In this document: piece by piece, positions 8,074 to 17,809 of the stretch
Layout: every line of letters begins with the position of its first letter
Position numbering within the stretch: the first letter of the stretch is position 1
DNA from: Bacteroidaceae bacterium
GTDB lineage: Bacteria; Bacteroidota; Bacteroidia; Bacteroidales; Bacteroidaceae
NCBI GenBank assembly: GCA_017451695.1
Contig: JAFTNW010000004.1
Span: forward strand, 62,001-126,000
Length of the DNA: 64,000 nt
Reading direction: 5' to 3'
The notes under the pieces: model-generated
What the model saw: only the letters and a program-made list of their open reading frames with translations
Databases searched by the model: none
What the model was told of the DNA's origin: nothing
Program-made: the position numbers and the translations under genes

Positions 8074-9552
8074 ATGGCAGAATTAAAAGAACTTACCAAG
8101 CGCAGTGAAAGCTACTCGCAATGGTACAACGATTTAGTACTGAAAGCAGACCTTGCCGAGCAATCTCCCGTGAGAGGTTGCATGGTTATAAAACCCTACG
8201 GATATGCTATTTGGGAGAAGATGCAACGCATACTCGATGACATGTTCAAGGCCACAGGCCACCAGAATGCATATTTCCCCTTGCTCATCCCCAAATCGTT
8301 CCTCAGCCGCGAGGCCGACCACGTTGAAGGCTTTGCCAAGGAGTGTGCCGTGGTTACCCACTACCGTCTGAAAAACGCCCCCGATGGCAGCGGTGTGATT
8401 GTGGACCCCGCCGCAAAATTGGAGGAGGAGATGATTATACGCCCCACATCGGAAACCATCATCTGGAGCACATACAAGAATTGGATACAATCGTACCGCG
8501 ACCTGCCTATCAAGGTGAACCAGTGGGCAAACGTAATGCGTTGGGAGATGCGCACACGCCTTTTCCTGCGCACTGCCGAATTCCTGTGGCAAGAGGGCCA
8601 CACAGCGCATGCCACACGCGAAGAGGCCGAGGAGGAGACAAAGACAATGCTCCACGTGTATAACGACTTTGCCAACAATTACATGGCCCTGCCTGTGATA
8701 ATGGGAGTGAAATCGGCCAACGAAAGATTTGCCGGCGCACTCGATACATATACCATTGAGGGTATGATGCAGGATGGAAAAGCTTTGCAGTGCGGTACAT
8801 CGCATTTCCTGGGACAGAACTTTGCAAAGGCTTTCAACGTGCAGTTTGTGGATAAAAACAACAACCTCGACTATGTATGGGCATCATCGTGGGGAGTTTC
8901 AACACGTTTGATGGGCGCGCTCATCATGACTCACTCCGACGACAACGGCCTTGTGCTGCCTCCCGCACTCGCACCTATTCAGGTGGTGATTGTACCCATC
9001 TACAAGAATGCCGAGCAGTTGCAGAAGGTTGCAGAGACTGTTGCACCCATAATAAACGAATTGAAAGCCATGGGCATAAGCGTAAAATTCGACGATGCCG
9101 ACAACCGCCGCCCCGGTTTCAAGTTTGCAGAGTACGAGCTCAAAGGCGTGCCTGTGCGTTTGGTACTTGGTGCACGCGACATTGAGAACGGCACAGTGGA
9201 GGTTATGCGCCGCGATACATTGGAGAAGGAGACACGTTCAATAGAGGGTATCACAGAGCATGTAAAGAACCTGCTCGACGAGATTCAGAAGAACCTCCAC
9301 CGCAAGGCACTTGCGATGCGCGAGGCTTGCACACGTACCGTAGATACATACGAGGAGTTCAAGAGCGAGATAGAGAAAGGCGGTTTCATTCTTGCACATT
9401 GGGACGGCACACCCGAAACCGAGGAGCTTATCAAGAACGAGACAAAAGCCACAATACGCTGTATTCCGCTCGAGGGCGACACCACCCCCGGCACCTGTAT
9501 GGTAACAGGCAAACCTTCGGCAAGAAGAGTTCTCTTTGCAAGAGCATACTAA
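8074..9552 (+). CDS. proS: Prolyl-tRNA synthetase (short, archaeal/eukaryote-like form)
   Basis: Charges tRNA-Pro with proline in the cytoplasm. The 492-aa length and the absence of the ~180-aa editing insertion identify the class found in Bacteroidetes, archaea and eukaryotes rather than the E. coli type. Class II motifs: FPLLIPKS (68-75), RPTSE (123-127) and motif 2 [20 protein letters not shown] (156-175). The anticodon-binding domain begins near residue 300 ([12 protein letters not shown]), and the characteristic end RRVLFARAY is present. It is a single-gene unit with its own promoter and a terminator shared with the convergent acyltransferase gene. Confidence 0.96.
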   Translation: MAELKELTKRSESYSQWYNDLVLKADLAEQSPVRGCMVIKPYGYAIWEKMQRILDDMFKATGHQNAYFPLLIPKSFLSREADHVEGFAKECAVVTHYRLKNAPDGSGVIVDPAAKLEEEMIIRPTSETIIWSTYKNWIQSYRDLPIKVNQWANVMRWEMRTRLFLRTAEFLWQEGHTAHATREEAEEETKTMLHVYNDFANNYMALPVIMGVKSANERFAGALDTYTIEGMMQDGKALQCGTSHFLGQNFAKAFNVQFVDKNNNLDYVWASSWGVSTRLMGALIMTHSDDNGLVLPPALAPIQVVIVPIYKNAEQLQKVAETVAPIINELKAMGISVKFDDADNRRPGFKFAEYELKGVPVRLVLGARDIENGTVEVMRRDTLEKETRSIEGITEHVKNLLDEIQKNLHRKALAMREACTRTVDTYEEFKSEIEKGGFILAHWDGTPETEELIKNETKATIRCIPLEGDTTPGTCMVTGKPSARRVLFARAY

Positions 9553-9574
9553 AAGCTCAAGCACAAGATATTGT

Positions 9575-9615
9575 AAACAAAAAATCGAAAGCAATTAGCT
9601 TTCGATTTTTTGTTT
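9575..9615. terminator. Bidirectional terminator between proS and the LpxL-like gene
   Basis: AAACAAAAAATCGAAAGC and its complement around a 5-base AATTA loop, A-rich and T-rich on opposite arms. Confidence 0.87.
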
Positions 9616-9624
9616 ATCATCATA

Positions 9625-10560
9625 TCACTCACCAAGTTTACGTTTTCTGTCGGCGATATGCTTTTCAAAAGCCTCGCGGCTGGCACGACCTCGTTTCCAA
9701 CGGTTATGAGTCCACAGCCACATTGCCGGATATTTACGGATATACTCCTCGCCCATTGCAAAATATTTATCGGTAATCTCATTCTCTTTGCACAACGAGG
9801 CATCCTCATATAGTAGTTCAAATGTTGCCACATATTTTCCACGCGCCACCTTTATCAATTCGAGATTAAATACCGATGCACGTGTACGGCGAGCAATCTT
9901 TTCGGCTCCGGTAAACACCGCAGTATCCTGATTAAGAAAAGTTACCCAATGGTTCATCGCCTCTACCTTGGGCAGTTGGTCGGCCATAAATCCATAGACA
10001 AATAGTTTGTTGTTTTTGGTAATCTCTATTATGTGGCGCAGAGTGTTTTTCATTGACACATTGTCGGCGCCATACTGCGCACGCATATCCTTAAACACTT
10101 TGTCGAAATGCGGATTACTCAACTTATGATACACTGCACCCACCGACAGATTTTCGCCATTAAAGAATAGAGGCAACGATGTTATATACTCCCAATTAAA
10201 TACATGCAACATATAACAGACACAGGAGCGACCATTGTCGATTGCCTTTTGCAACGAGTCGAGCCCGCGAAATTCAATATGCTTTGCAACAGCCGCGTGG
10301 CTCATACCATAGTATTTTATGGTCTCAACAAAATAGTCGCACAGATTGGAATAGAACTCCTTTTCTATCTTTTTGCGCTCTTTATCACTCTTCTCGGGAA
10401 AAGAATTCCGAAGGCTGCGACGCACCAATTTGCGACGATAACCTACAATATAATATACTATGAGATAGATAAAATCAGAGAACAGATAAAGCACCCTTAA
10501 AGGCAATTTGTTCAGCAGATAAAGCACAGCCAATGCCATGTTGCTAAAAATACCCGACAT
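9625..10560 (-). CDS. LpxL/HtrB-family lipid A acyltransferase
   Basis: 311 aa. This family transfers a fatty acyl chain to lipid A (or a related acceptor) at the inner membrane. An N-terminal membrane anchor (about 5-40) precedes the catalytic H-x4-E signature in LHVFNWE (H119, E124). Other family features are the GFMADQLPK segment and the C-terminal PAMWLWTHNRWKRGR. It begins 27 bases after the tRNA-Arg(CCG) gene on the same strand, so the two probably share one promoter. Assignment to a particular acylation step is not possible from sequence alone. Confidence 0.87.
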   Translation of the reverse strand: MSGIFSNMALAVLYLLNKLPLRVLYLFSDFIYLIVYYIVGYRRKLVRRSLRNSFPEKSDKERKKIEKEFYSNLCDYFVETIKYYGMSHAAVAKHIEFRGLDSLQKAIDNGRSCVCYMLHVFNWEYITSLPLFFNGENLSVGAVYHKLSNPHFDKVFKDMRAQYGADNVSMKNTLRHIIEITKNNKLFVYGFMADQLPKVEAMNHWVTFLNQDTAVFTGAEKIARRTRASVFNLELIKVARGKYVATFELLYEDASLCKENEITDKYFAMGEEYIRKYPAMWLWTHNRWKRGRASREAFEKHIADRKRKLGE

Positions 10561-10587
10561 ATAGAATTGTTTATGTGTTTTTTCAAG

Positions 10588-10661
10588 TGATCCCGCTGGG
10601 ATTCAAACCCAGGACCTTCAGAACCGGAATCTGACGCTCTATTCAGCTAAGCTACGGGACC
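10588..10661 (-). tRNA. tRNA-Arg (anticodon CCG)
   Basis: The cloverleaf closes on the minus strand: acceptor GGTCCCG pairs with CGGGATC (one G-T pair), discriminator A; anticodon stem TCAGA/TCTGA with loop TTCCGGT gives anticodon CCG (plus-strand 10625-10627); the T arm has CTGGG/CCCAG around TTTGAAT. It reads CGG codons. The 3' CCA is not encoded, consistent with the CCA-adding enzyme at 57.6 kb. It lies just upstream of the acyltransferase gene. Confidence 0.95.
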
Positions 10662-10680
10662 ATTCCTTACTTTTACCATG

Positions 10681-10688
10681 CGAAGATA
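10681..10688 (-). promoter_or_regulatory. Putative -7 box for tRNA-Arg(CCG) and the LpxL-like gene
   Basis: TATCTTCG on the minus strand (7 of 8), about 20 bases before the tRNA 5' end. Confidence 0.5.
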
Positions 10689-10772
10689 CAACAAAAAAAT
10701 AGCATTACTTGATATTTATTCATTTTTTGAACTATTATTACCAAAAATTTACTATATTACAGATATTATTGC

Positions 10773-10780
10773 TATCTTTG
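10773..10780 (+). promoter_or_regulatory. Putative -7 box for asnA-ung
   Basis: TATCTTTG, an exact match; the leader to the asnA ATG would be about 75 bases. Confidence 0.6.
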
Positions 10781-10861
10781 CAACAAGGGTAAACAAAAAC
10801 CACCGCAAAACTAAAAAAATAACAACCATTAATCACAAAACGACAGCAATTTGTCAAAGCT

Positions 10862-11899
10862 ATGAAGCTATATGAATTAACATCGGCATACAAGCCACTG
10901 CTCACACTCAAGCAAACCGAGTTGGCAATTAAACAGATAAAGGAAATTTTCCAGATGAACCTATCGGCCGCATTACGCCTGCGCCGTGTAACCGCACCAT
11001 TGTTTGTATTGCAGGGCACCGGACTTAACGATGACCTCAACGGCTACGAGCATGCGGTAAGTTTCCCTATACAGGACATGAACGGCGCGGTGGCCGAGGT
11101 GGTACACTCACTTGCCAAATGGAAGAGAGTAACGCTTGCCGACTACAACATAGCGCAAGGGCATGGTATTTATACCGACATGAATGCCATACGCGCACAT
11201 GAGGAACTTGACAACCTGCATTCGCTCTATGTGGACCAATGGGATTGGGAGCGTGTGATATGTGCCGAGGAGCGCACGGTGGCCTTCCTCAAACAGATTG
11301 TTGAGGATATTTACAGCGCTTTGCTGCACACCGAGTTCACAATTTGCGAATACTACCCACAGATAAAGCCCTCACTCCCCGAGAAGATATTCTTCATCCA
11401 TTCCGAGGAGCTGCGTCGCCTCTACCCCACACTCACAGCCAAGGAGCGCGAAGAGGAAATAACACGCAAGCATGGCGCAGTATTCATCATAGGTATTGGC
11501 GGCAAATTGGGCGACGGCGAGCCGCACGACAACCGCGCCCCCGACTACGACGACTACTCCACTCCCAACGAAGATGGTTTTGAGGGACTTAACGGCGACA
11601 TGCTCATTTGGTCGAACATTTTGGGAAAGGCCATTGAGCTGTCATCAATGGGAATACGTGTAGATAAGGAGGCCCTGCTCCACCAGCTTAAAATATCGGG
11701 CAAGGAGGAGCGCAAAGAGCTCTATTTCCACCGCCGTATGTTACAGGACACCCTTCCATTGAGCATTGGAGGAGGTATAGGACAATCGCGCCTCTGCATG
11801 TTGCTGTTGCAAAAGGCACACATAGGCGAGATACAGGCCAGCATTTGGCCACAGGAGATGCGTGAGCAATGCGCAGCCATGAATATACCTATTATATAA
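10862..11899 (+). CDS. asnA: Aspartate-ammonia ligase (asparagine synthetase A)
   Basis: Makes asparagine from aspartate, ammonia and ATP in the cytoplasm. The 345-aa protein shows the class II synthetase-like AsnA sequence: LRRVTAPLFVLQGTGLNDDL, the segment with HSLYVDQWDWERVI, and the final SIGGGIGQSRLCMLLLQKAH. Length is normal for AsnA (about 330-345 aa). The glutamine-dependent AsnB is unrelated and excluded. The ung gene follows after 7 bases, so they form an operon. Confidence 0.95.
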   Translation: MKLYELTSAYKPLLTLKQTELAIKQIKEIFQMNLSAALRLRRVTAPLFVLQGTGLNDDLNGYEHAVSFPIQDMNGAVAEVVHSLAKWKRVTLADYNIAQGHGIYTDMNAIRAHEELDNLHSLYVDQWDWERVICAEERTVAFLKQIVEDIYSALLHTEFTICEYYPQIKPSLPEKIFFIHSEELRRLYPTLTAKEREEEITRKHGAVFIIGIGGKLGDGEPHDNRAPDYDDYSTPNEDGFEGLNGDMLIWSNILGKAIELSSMGIRVDKEALLHQLKISGKEERKELYFHRRMLQDTLPLSIGGGIGQSRLCMLLLQKAHIGEIQASIWPQEMREQCAAMNIPII

Positions 11900-11906
11900 A
11901 ATAGCA

Positions 11907-12572
11907 ATGAGTGTAAAAATAGAGAACAGCTGGAAGGAGGTACTTGCGGCAGAATTTGATAAAGAGTACTTTTCAAGGCTCACCGCCTTCGTGCGCGAGG
12001 AGTATTCGGGCGCAACCCCCATATACCCACCGGCCAAGCTCATATTCAACGCCTTTGACCACTGCCCGTTCAACGATGTAAAGGTGGTGATATTAGGGCA
12101 AGACCCTTATCATGGAGCCGGGCAGGCCAACGGGCTCTGTTTCTCGGTAAACAAAGGAATTCCGTTCCCGCCATCGTTGCTAAACATATTCAAAGAGATT
12201 GAGGCCGACTGCGGAACACCCATCCCACAGGATGGCGACCTCACAAGATGGAGCGACCAGGGAGTTCTTCTATTGAATGCCACACTTACCGTGCGCGCGG
12301 CCACAGCCGGCTCACACCAAAAACGCGGGTGGGAAGAATTCACCGATGCCGCCATACGCGAACTTGCCAACAGGCGCGAAAATATAGTTTTTATACTATG
12401 GGGCAGCTATGCACAGAAGAAAGGAGCGTTTATCGACCGCAGCAAGCACCTTGTACTCACATCGCCACACCCATCGCCATTATCGGCATACCAAGGATTC
12501 TTCGGTAACCACCATTTTTCAAAGGCCAACGAATACCTTGAAAAGCACGGAAAAAGCAAGATTATTTGGTAA
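11907..12572 (+). CDS. ung: Uracil-DNA glycosylase, family 1
   Basis: Removes uracil from DNA to start base-excision repair. Family-1 motifs are intact: GQDPYHG with the catalytic aspartate D66 (residues 64-70), the uracil-pocket segment AGQANGLCFSV, and the minor-groove loop HPSPLS with H188. Length (221 aa) is normal. It is the second gene of the asnA operon and ends at a terminator shared with lptD. Confidence 0.96.
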   Translation: MSVKIENSWKEVLAAEFDKEYFSRLTAFVREEYSGATPIYPPAKLIFNAFDHCPFNDVKVVILGQDPYHGAGQANGLCFSVNKGIPFPPSLLNIFKEIEADCGTPIPQDGDLTRWSDQGVLLLNATLTVRAATAGSHQKRGWEEFTDAAIRELANRRENIVFILWGSYAQKKGAFIDRSKHLVLTSPHPSPLSAYQGFFGNHHFSKANEYLEKHGKSKIIW

Positions 12573-12599
12573 TCAAAAAATAAGCCCTTATTTTCATGT

Positions 12600-12640
12600 T
12601 AAAGAAAAGGTTGAAACCGCGGTTTCAACCTTTTCTTTTA
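12600..12640. terminator. Bidirectional terminator between ung and lptD
   Basis: AAAGAAAAGGTTGAAACC and its complement form a long stem with almost no loop (GC between arms), A-rich on the left and T-rich on the right. The right end includes the stop codon of lptD. Confidence 0.87.
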
Positions 12641-15376
12641 ATACCAATCGATATTGCTGCCATTATCTCGCTTATCCCATTTGAGCGCATCGGCAAGCAT
12701 CTGCGATGTTGCGCGGAAACTGAAATTGAACGAGGTATAGGGGCTCAACACAACACCACAGGACATCTCAAAGCAGTGCAAATCGCGAGATATATTCATG
12801 GTGGTGGTAGTAAGTTTCTTATTCTCGAAATTATATCCCGAGGTAAAATTAATTCGCCAATTATCGGAAATGGCTATATTACCCGAGAAGTTTACATTTT
12901 GGGTATATCTGTATGGATAGCGCATATCCTTTACATCTATCGGGCGCGACCTGTCCTCGGCCATAATTATACCATAGGAAACCGAAAAACTCCAAGGTAT
13001 TTTGAAGGGCATATATCCATCGGGGTCCACATCGGCATTCTTCGATTCGCCTTTTGACGATGCCGCCAATGATTTTTTCGGTTTCTTTTCATCGGTTTCT
13101 GTTTCATCGGTATCAGCATCCTCGTCTATCGCCTCATCATCGGCACCAAAAAGTTTCTTTATCTTTTTCCAGGTGGTATTGTTGAATGTATATGAGATAT
13201 TCTGACTCATACCTTGGAAACGACCGAAACGGCCGTATGACCACTCTGTTCTGTCGCCCACCACAACCTGACCATTCTCATTAAACTCATAGGCATAGGT
13301 GGCAAACACTGCATTCATGCTGAATGTATAGTTCTTTGAAAGCTTCAAACGCAAGCGTGTAGAGAGGTTACTCCATGGCTTTGTTTTTGCCGCAAGGTTA
13401 TACGAGAGGGTGGCGCCCAATTCGTCGATGATGCTTACCTTTTTAAGAGAATCACTCTTGGTGCGCCATTTCATCTCTACATTATTGCTTATGTTAAGCG
13501 ATATATTACCGGTTTTACCCTTACCCGGCACACCATACATTCCGTTTGAATAGGGTGAATACTCAACGGTTCTTACCTCGCCATTGTCATCGGTGTATGT
13601 ATATGAATCGTAATAGCCATAGCGGTCTGTACCGAAATCGGGAGAATAGCTAAACGACAATGTGGGCTTGAACACGTGGCGCACGGTGTGAACACGACTG
13701 TTCTTCATGAAACCTGCCGGCTCATAAAAACCATAAAGGGTGGTATTCATAGAGAGCGCCATGTTATAATCGTACACACGATTGAAGCCGCTCACAGTAT
13801 CGCGCACCACACTCCTTGTAGCCTCATCCCACGACTGTTTCACTTTATTCAAATACCAACGCTCGGTATAATTTATGCTGGGGGTGATATTTATGAAGTC
13901 GAAAAGTTGGAATGTGGCACTTATGGGAATACTATGCTTGAAACCATTGCGCCACTCGGTAGAAAAGTTCTTCTCAAAGAGTTCATCCTCTTTTGAGGTT
14001 ACACTGTTGCTCATTTGGCCGGTGTACGAAAGAGCAATCTTCTCGTACCATTTTTCATCGCCTGCACGCTTCTTGCGCTTGAAGGGGTACTTCTTTGACA
14101 ACGACACGCTGAGGCTGGGCAATGTGAGCGAAACAATAGAATCCTGCACGTTCTGCGACACGTTCATTGTTGTAGATATCGTAAGACCGATATCGGGGAA
14201 GGTCTTTGAATAGCTCACACTCGATGTACGCACCGTTTGCGAATTATACACCGGGTTGTATATACTGTTGAGGTTTGACCTCTCGTAGTTGGAGCTGGCA
14301 TAGTTCACGCTTGCCGAGAAGTTGCTGTTGGGGTGAGCCTTCGGGTCTTGACGATGATTCCACTGCAAACGGAAGTTCTTGCCCACACCATAATCGGGCA
14401 GGCCCTTCTCGCCCTCTTTGGTTACGATATAGTTGAAATTGACATTACCCGAGTAACGATATCTTTTGGCATAGGTTGATGCAGCACCAACACCCCACGA
14501 ACCTTTTGTAAAGATTTCACCTGTGAGTTTAAGGTCCATTTTGTCGCTTATGGCAAAATAGTAACCGCCATCGCTCAAATAGAAACCACGCTCGGTATCA
14601 TCACCGTATGTTGGCATAATGAAACCCGAAGAGTAACTGCTGGTAAAGGGGAAAAAGCCGAAAGGAATGGCCAACGGCAGTGGCACATCCTCGATAACAA
14701 GATACGCAGGGCCAAACACCGCATCCTTCTTGGGGCGTACTTTTGCCCTTGTGAGGGCTATATAAAAGTGGGGATGCTCGGCATCGCAGGTGGTGTATTT
14801 AGCATTGTGCGCATAGAATGCTCCGGTGGAATCCTTTTTGGCAGCCTCGCCCATCATAAAACCATCGCCTTGCGCCGTAAACACATTGTTAATGTACCCT
14901 CGCTTGCTCTTGAAGTTATAGCTTATCTTGTCGGACTCATAGGGGGTATCGCCATCCCTGAACACAGGAATACCGGTTGCCACGCCGGTGGAATCCGTTA
15001 CCCCATGAGCACGTACCACACTGCTATCCATATTCATGGAGATAACTGCGGCATCGAGTTGTATTTTCTGATATTTCACACTGCAATCGCCATACAGATA
15101 GGCGTTGCCTGTGCGGGACCACACCATAGAATCGGACGACTCGTAATAGACCGGGTCCTCAACGGCATCGGCATCGTTTTTCTTTTTTTGAGGAATGGTA
15201 TCGGCAGATGATACCGCAACAGAATCGGCAGGATTCACCACCGCGAGAGAATCGAATAACAAGGTGTGCAACGAAACAATACTGCGCACAACACCACCCT
15301 GTGCAGGAACAGTTACAAGAACCGCCAACAGCAGCATCAGCAATATTATTCTATTTTCAATCCTACTCAAATTCAT
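12638..15376 (-). CDS. LPS-assembly outer-membrane protein LptD-like (OstA)
   Basis: 912 aa from the ATG at 15374-15376. An upstream in-frame TTG at 15424 would add 16 residues before the signal peptide (IILLMLLLAVLVTVPA), so the ATG is preferred. Residues about 80-190 form an OstA-like periplasmic jellyroll (AYLYGDCSVKYQKIQLDAAVI). A large beta-barrel follows, rich in alternating aromatic strands, beginning with the IPFGFFPFTSSYSSGFIMPTYG region typical of LptD plugs. It would insert LPS or lipooligosaccharide into the outer leaflet. A charged low-complexity insert at about 745-787 (13015-13144) interrupts the barrel. It carries a perfect -7 box at 15441-15448. Confidence 0.85.
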   Translation of the reverse strand: MNLSRIENRIILLMLLLAVLVTVPAQGGVVRSIVSLHTLLFDSLAVVNPADSVAVSSADTIPQKKKNDADAVEDPVYYESSDSMVWSRTGNAYLYGDCSVKYQKIQLDAAVISMNMDSSVVRAHGVTDSTGVATGIPVFRDGDTPYESDKISYNFKSKRGYINNVFTAQGDGFMMGEAAKKDSTGAFYAHNAKYTTCDAEHPHFYIALTRAKVRPKKDAVFGPAYLVIEDVPLPLAIPFGFFPFTSSYSSGFIMPTYGDDTERGFYLSDGGYYFAISDKMDLKLTGEIFTKGSWGVGAASTYAKRYRYSGNVNFNYIVTKEGEKGLPDYGVGKNFRLQWNHRQDPKAHPNSNFSASVNYASSNYERSNLNSIYNPVYNSQTVRTSSVSYSKTFPDIGLTISTTMNVSQNVQDSIVSLTLPSLSVSLSKKYPFKRKKRAGDEKWYEKIALSYTGQMSNSVTSKEDELFEKNFSTEWRNGFKHSIPISATFQLFDFINITPSINYTERWYLNKVKQSWDEATRSVVRDTVSGFNRVYDYNMALSMNTTLYGFYEPAGFMKNSRVHTVRHVFKPTLSFSYSPDFGTDRYGYYDSYTYTDDNGEVRTVEYSPYSNGMYGVPGKGKTGNISLNISNNVEMKWRTKSDSLKKVSIIDELGATLSYNLAAKTKPWSNLSTRLRLKLSKNYTFSMNAVFATYAYEFNENGQVVVGDRTEWSYGRFGRFQGMSQNISYTFNNTTWKKIKKLFGADDEAIDEDADTDETETDEKKPKKSLAASSKGESKNADVDPDGYMPFKIPWSFSVSYGIIMAEDRSRPIDVKDMRYPYRYTQNVNFSGNIAISDNWRINFTSGYNFENKKLTTTTMNISRDLHCFEMSCGVVLSPYTSFNFSFRATSQMLADALKWDKRDNGSNIDWY

Positions 15377-15440
15377 TGATATTAGCGCAACATCGGGTGG
15401 GAAAGAGAACTTACCGCACACCAAAACCTGTTGTCATTTG

Positions 15441-15448
15441 CAAAAATA
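15441..15448 (-). promoter_or_regulatory. Putative -7 box for lptD
   Basis: TATTTTTG on the minus strand, an exact match; gives a leader of about 59 bases to the ATG at 15376, but only about 11 to the alternative TTG at 15424. Confidence 0.55.
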
Positions 15449-15526
15449 CAAAAATAAAAGGGAGTAAATATAAATTTTATATTAAAAAATACATTAAGTA
15501 TGGAAAATCTTTCCCTTTTTAACCAT

Positions 15527-16066
15527 TTACATAAATATTCCGGCCCAATACTCCACTTTTTTCACCGATTCATCGGATATTTTTTGCATACTCTCCACCA
15601 CCTGTTGCAATGTGCGGGCCTGCTCCAAAAACTTGGTTTTAGAGTAAAACTTATCGGCAAAACATATCAACTGCTCCTCCATTGTTACGGGAACAAAATC
15701 GCGTGCCGGCAGAGGCCAGCCCTCGCGAAGAATCTGTTCTTTTGTGAGCCCCGTACCGGTGTGCCGTTCGCACACAGCGGCATGATGGGGAAACCCCTCC
15801 GAGCGCAAGAGCTCGGCACCCAAATAGCCATGGCAGATATAAGGCTTGTCGCCAAAGCAGTGTATGCGGGGGGCATCGGTAAGAAATATGCCGATGTCGT
15901 GCAGCATAGCAGCCTCTTCTATAAAATCGGCATCGAGGTGTAGCTCGGGATGACGCGCGGCAAGCTCCAGCGCAAGCTCCGTAACATTCTGTGCATGAAC
16001 AAGATATATACGTTTCAACTCATTATCGCAAGGATAATATTTATCTATTATTTCATTTACATTCAT
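15527..16066 (-). CDS. HD-domain phosphohydrolase
   Basis: 179 aa from the ATG at 16064-16066; an in-frame extension to 16150 reads into AT-rich leader and is rejected. Metal-binding residues of the HD family are present: H24 in YLVHAQNV, H56-D57 in AMLHDIGIF, and further histidines in ICHGYLG and CERHTGTG. The family hydrolyses phosphomonoesters or nucleotides; the substrate here is unknown. Its promoter sits at 16130-16137. It lies downstream of nothing on its strand and ends 150 bases before lptD, which has its own promoter. Confidence 0.85.
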   Translation of the reverse strand: MNVNEIIDKYYPCDNELKRIYLVHAQNVTELALELAARHPELHLDADFIEEAAMLHDIGIFLTDAPRIHCFGDKPYICHGYLGAELLRSEGFPHHAAVCERHTGTGLTKEQILREGWPLPARDFVPVTMEEQLICFADKFYSKTKFLEQARTLQQVVESMQKISDESVKKVEYWAGIFM

Positions 16067-16091
16067 AACAATTGCATCTATGAAATTCGCA

Positions 16092-16107
16092 CTGCTCGCA
16101 AGAGCAG
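16092..16107 (-). promoter_or_regulatory. Hairpin in the HD-gene leader
   Basis: CTGCTC/GAGCAG, 6-bp perfect stem around a 4-base loop, located between the -7 box and the start codon. No family is recognised; it may only affect mRNA stability. Confidence 0.3.
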
Positions 16108-16129
16108 CACGAAACAATTTTAACAAAAG

Positions 16130-16137
16130 CAAATATA
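16130..16137 (-). promoter_or_regulatory. Putative -7 box for the HD-domain gene
   Basis: TATATTTG on the minus strand, an exact match, about 65 bases upstream of the ATG. Confidence 0.58.
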
Positions 16138-16230
16138 ATAATTTACACAAAACAGAGCAACTGTAATCTGCATTTATTAATATAATAGTATTAATATTAT
16201 AAAAACGCTTGTTAAAATCTTTTTTTCATG

Positions 16231-16238
16231 TATATTTG
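16231..16238 (+). promoter_or_regulatory. Putative -7 box for the VTC/DUF4956 operon
   Basis: TATATTTG, an exact match, with TTG at 16209-16211 exactly 19 bases upstream as a plausible -33. It would drive the five genes to 20749. The leader is about 30 bases. Confidence 0.65.
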
Positions 16239-16273
16239 CAAAAATAGAGTCATTACGCCCTAACAGCAGAAAC

Positions 16274-17044
16274 ATGATTAATTCAATATTAGAAAATGCG
16301 CACAAATTGCCGCCCATCACCTTGGAAGAGATGTCGGGCATAAAGCTTATGAACCGCACCGACACAAAGTTCGTTGCCACACTTGCGCAATTAAATGAAT
16401 TCCTCGCTGCCGTACAGGGCAAATATTACATACAAGTAAAAGACAACGAACCGCTTGCCTGCTACCATACCACATACTTTGATACCGATGACTACAAGAT
16501 GTATCGTATGCACCACTGCGGCAAGAAGGTGAGGGAGAAGATACGCGTGCGCACCTACCTTGACACCAACGACACGTTTCTCGAGGTAAAGAACAAGAAC
16601 AATCATGGGCGCACGAAAAAGAAACGCATTCTCATAGGTGGCTTGGAAACATTGGAGGCAGAGAGCGCAAAGATTATCCCCTTCCTTGCACAGCACGCAT
16701 GGTACACCATTGACGAAATATCGCCGGTCATAGAGAATTGGTTTAACCGAATAACATTGGTAAACATGGCCAAGACCGAACGATTGACCATAGATTTCAA
16801 TCTGCGTTTCCACCATTTGAAGAGCGACGGACACGACAAATTGTCGCGCGTGGCAATTATCGAACTAAAACGCGACGGTAACGTACCATCACCGGCATTG
16901 GAGATTATACGCAATATAAGAATAAAGCAGTCGGGGTTCAGCAAATACTGCATAGGCAGCGCACTTACCAACCTGCAACTGAAAAGAAACAACTTCAAAG
17001 AGAGGTTGAGAATGATTCACAAGATGGAACATAAACACAAATAG
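16274..17044 (+). CDS. VTC-domain (polyphosphate-polymerase-type) protein
   Basis: 256 aa, cytoplasmic by sequence. It has the VTC tunnel-fold features: basic residues in KLMNRTDTKFVA (25-36), the substrate-binding strand with VREKIRVRTYLD, the acidic/basic strand FLEVKNKNNHGRTKKKR, and the RVAIIELKRDG strand towards the end. In yeast the VTC catalytic domain polymerises phosphate from ATP; bacterial homologues are annotated as polyphosphate polymerase domain proteins but most are untested. First gene of a five-gene operon, 3 bases before the DUF4956 gene, a pairing also common in Firmicutes. The product is therefore inferred to be an inorganic polyphosphate-like polymer. Confidence 0.87.
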   Translation: MINSILENAHKLPPITLEEMSGIKLMNRTDTKFVATLAQLNEFLAAVQGKYYIQVKDNEPLACYHTTYFDTDDYKMYRMHHCGKKVREKIRVRTYLDTNDTFLEVKNKNNHGRTKKKRILIGGLETLEAESAKIIPFLAQHAWYTIDEISPVIENWFNRITLVNMAKTERLTIDFNLRFHHLKSDGHDKLSRVAIIELKRDGNVPSPALEIIRNIRIKQSGFSKYCIGSALTNLQLKRNNFKERLRMIHKMEHKHK

Positions 17045-17047
17045 AAT

Positions 17048-17809
17048 ATGGATACACTTATGACAATTCTTGCAGATGGCACGCAAGCAATGAGCGCCAT
17101 AGCTGCATTGGGAGAGGATTTTATCACAGGGGGTAATGCCGTGGCAACCGAAAGTGCCATTTGGGATTTTGCCGGCATGACAAACCTGTTAATTGGTTTT
17201 TTCATCAACCTGTTTTTTGTGGGTATTGTGGTACGCGGTTTCTACTACCCCAAATGCAAAAAGGGAGAGTACTTCTTCACCTTTATACTCATAGCAATAA
17301 GCATCTTCTTGCTTATATATCTGCTTGGTGGTGTAAAACTGAAAACCGGTTTCGCGCTTGGTTTGTTTGCCATATTCAGCATCATACGTTACCGCACCGA
17401 GCAGGTATCCATACGCGAAATGACCTACTTGTTCATAATTATTGCAATGAGTGCCATCAACGGCCTTGTGATTGAAGAACTTACCTATTCAGAAATGATA
17501 CTTGCCAACCTGCTCTTCATCGCATCCGTTTGGGTGTGCGAGAGCAATTTGGTTATTCGCCATCTATCGTACAAAATCATTAAGTACGACAACATGGACC
17601 TTATCACCCCCGATAAGGAGGAGGAGCTTATTGCTGACCTGAAAAAACGTACAGGACTCGATATAGTAAAAATAGAAGTGGGCGGAATTGATTTCTTAAA
17701 AGACGCTGCCATTGTAAAAATGTACTACCGCCCCGCAAATGGCAACGCAACAAATTCAGTAGATACAACAATTAAAGCACCAAGCGATGAATTCAAAATC
17801 AAGAACTAA
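17048..17809 (+). CDS. DUF4956 integral membrane protein
   Basis: 253 aa. Four to five hydrophobic helices between about residues 45 and 165 (LLIGFFINLFFVGIVV, FFTFILIAISIFLLIYLL and later segments) are followed by a soluble ferredoxin-like C-terminal region. The conserved segment GFALGLFAIFSIIRYRTEQV is diagnostic of DUF4956. The biochemical role is unknown, but the gene nearly always accompanies a VTC-domain gene. Here it starts 3 bases after VTC and its last 23 bases overlap the next gene, so translation is probably coupled. Confidence 0.87.
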   Translation: MDTLMTILADGTQAMSAIAALGEDFITGGNAVATESAIWDFAGMTNLLIGFFINLFFVGIVVRGFYYPKCKKGEYFFTFILIAISIFLLIYLLGGVKLKTGFALGLFAIFSIIRYRTEQVSIREMTYLFIIIAMSAINGLVIEELTYSEMILANLLFIASVWVCESNLVIRHLSYKIIKYDNMDLITPDKEEELIADLKKRTGLDIVKIEVGGIDFLKDAAIVKMYYRPANGNATNSVDTTIKAPSDEFKIKN

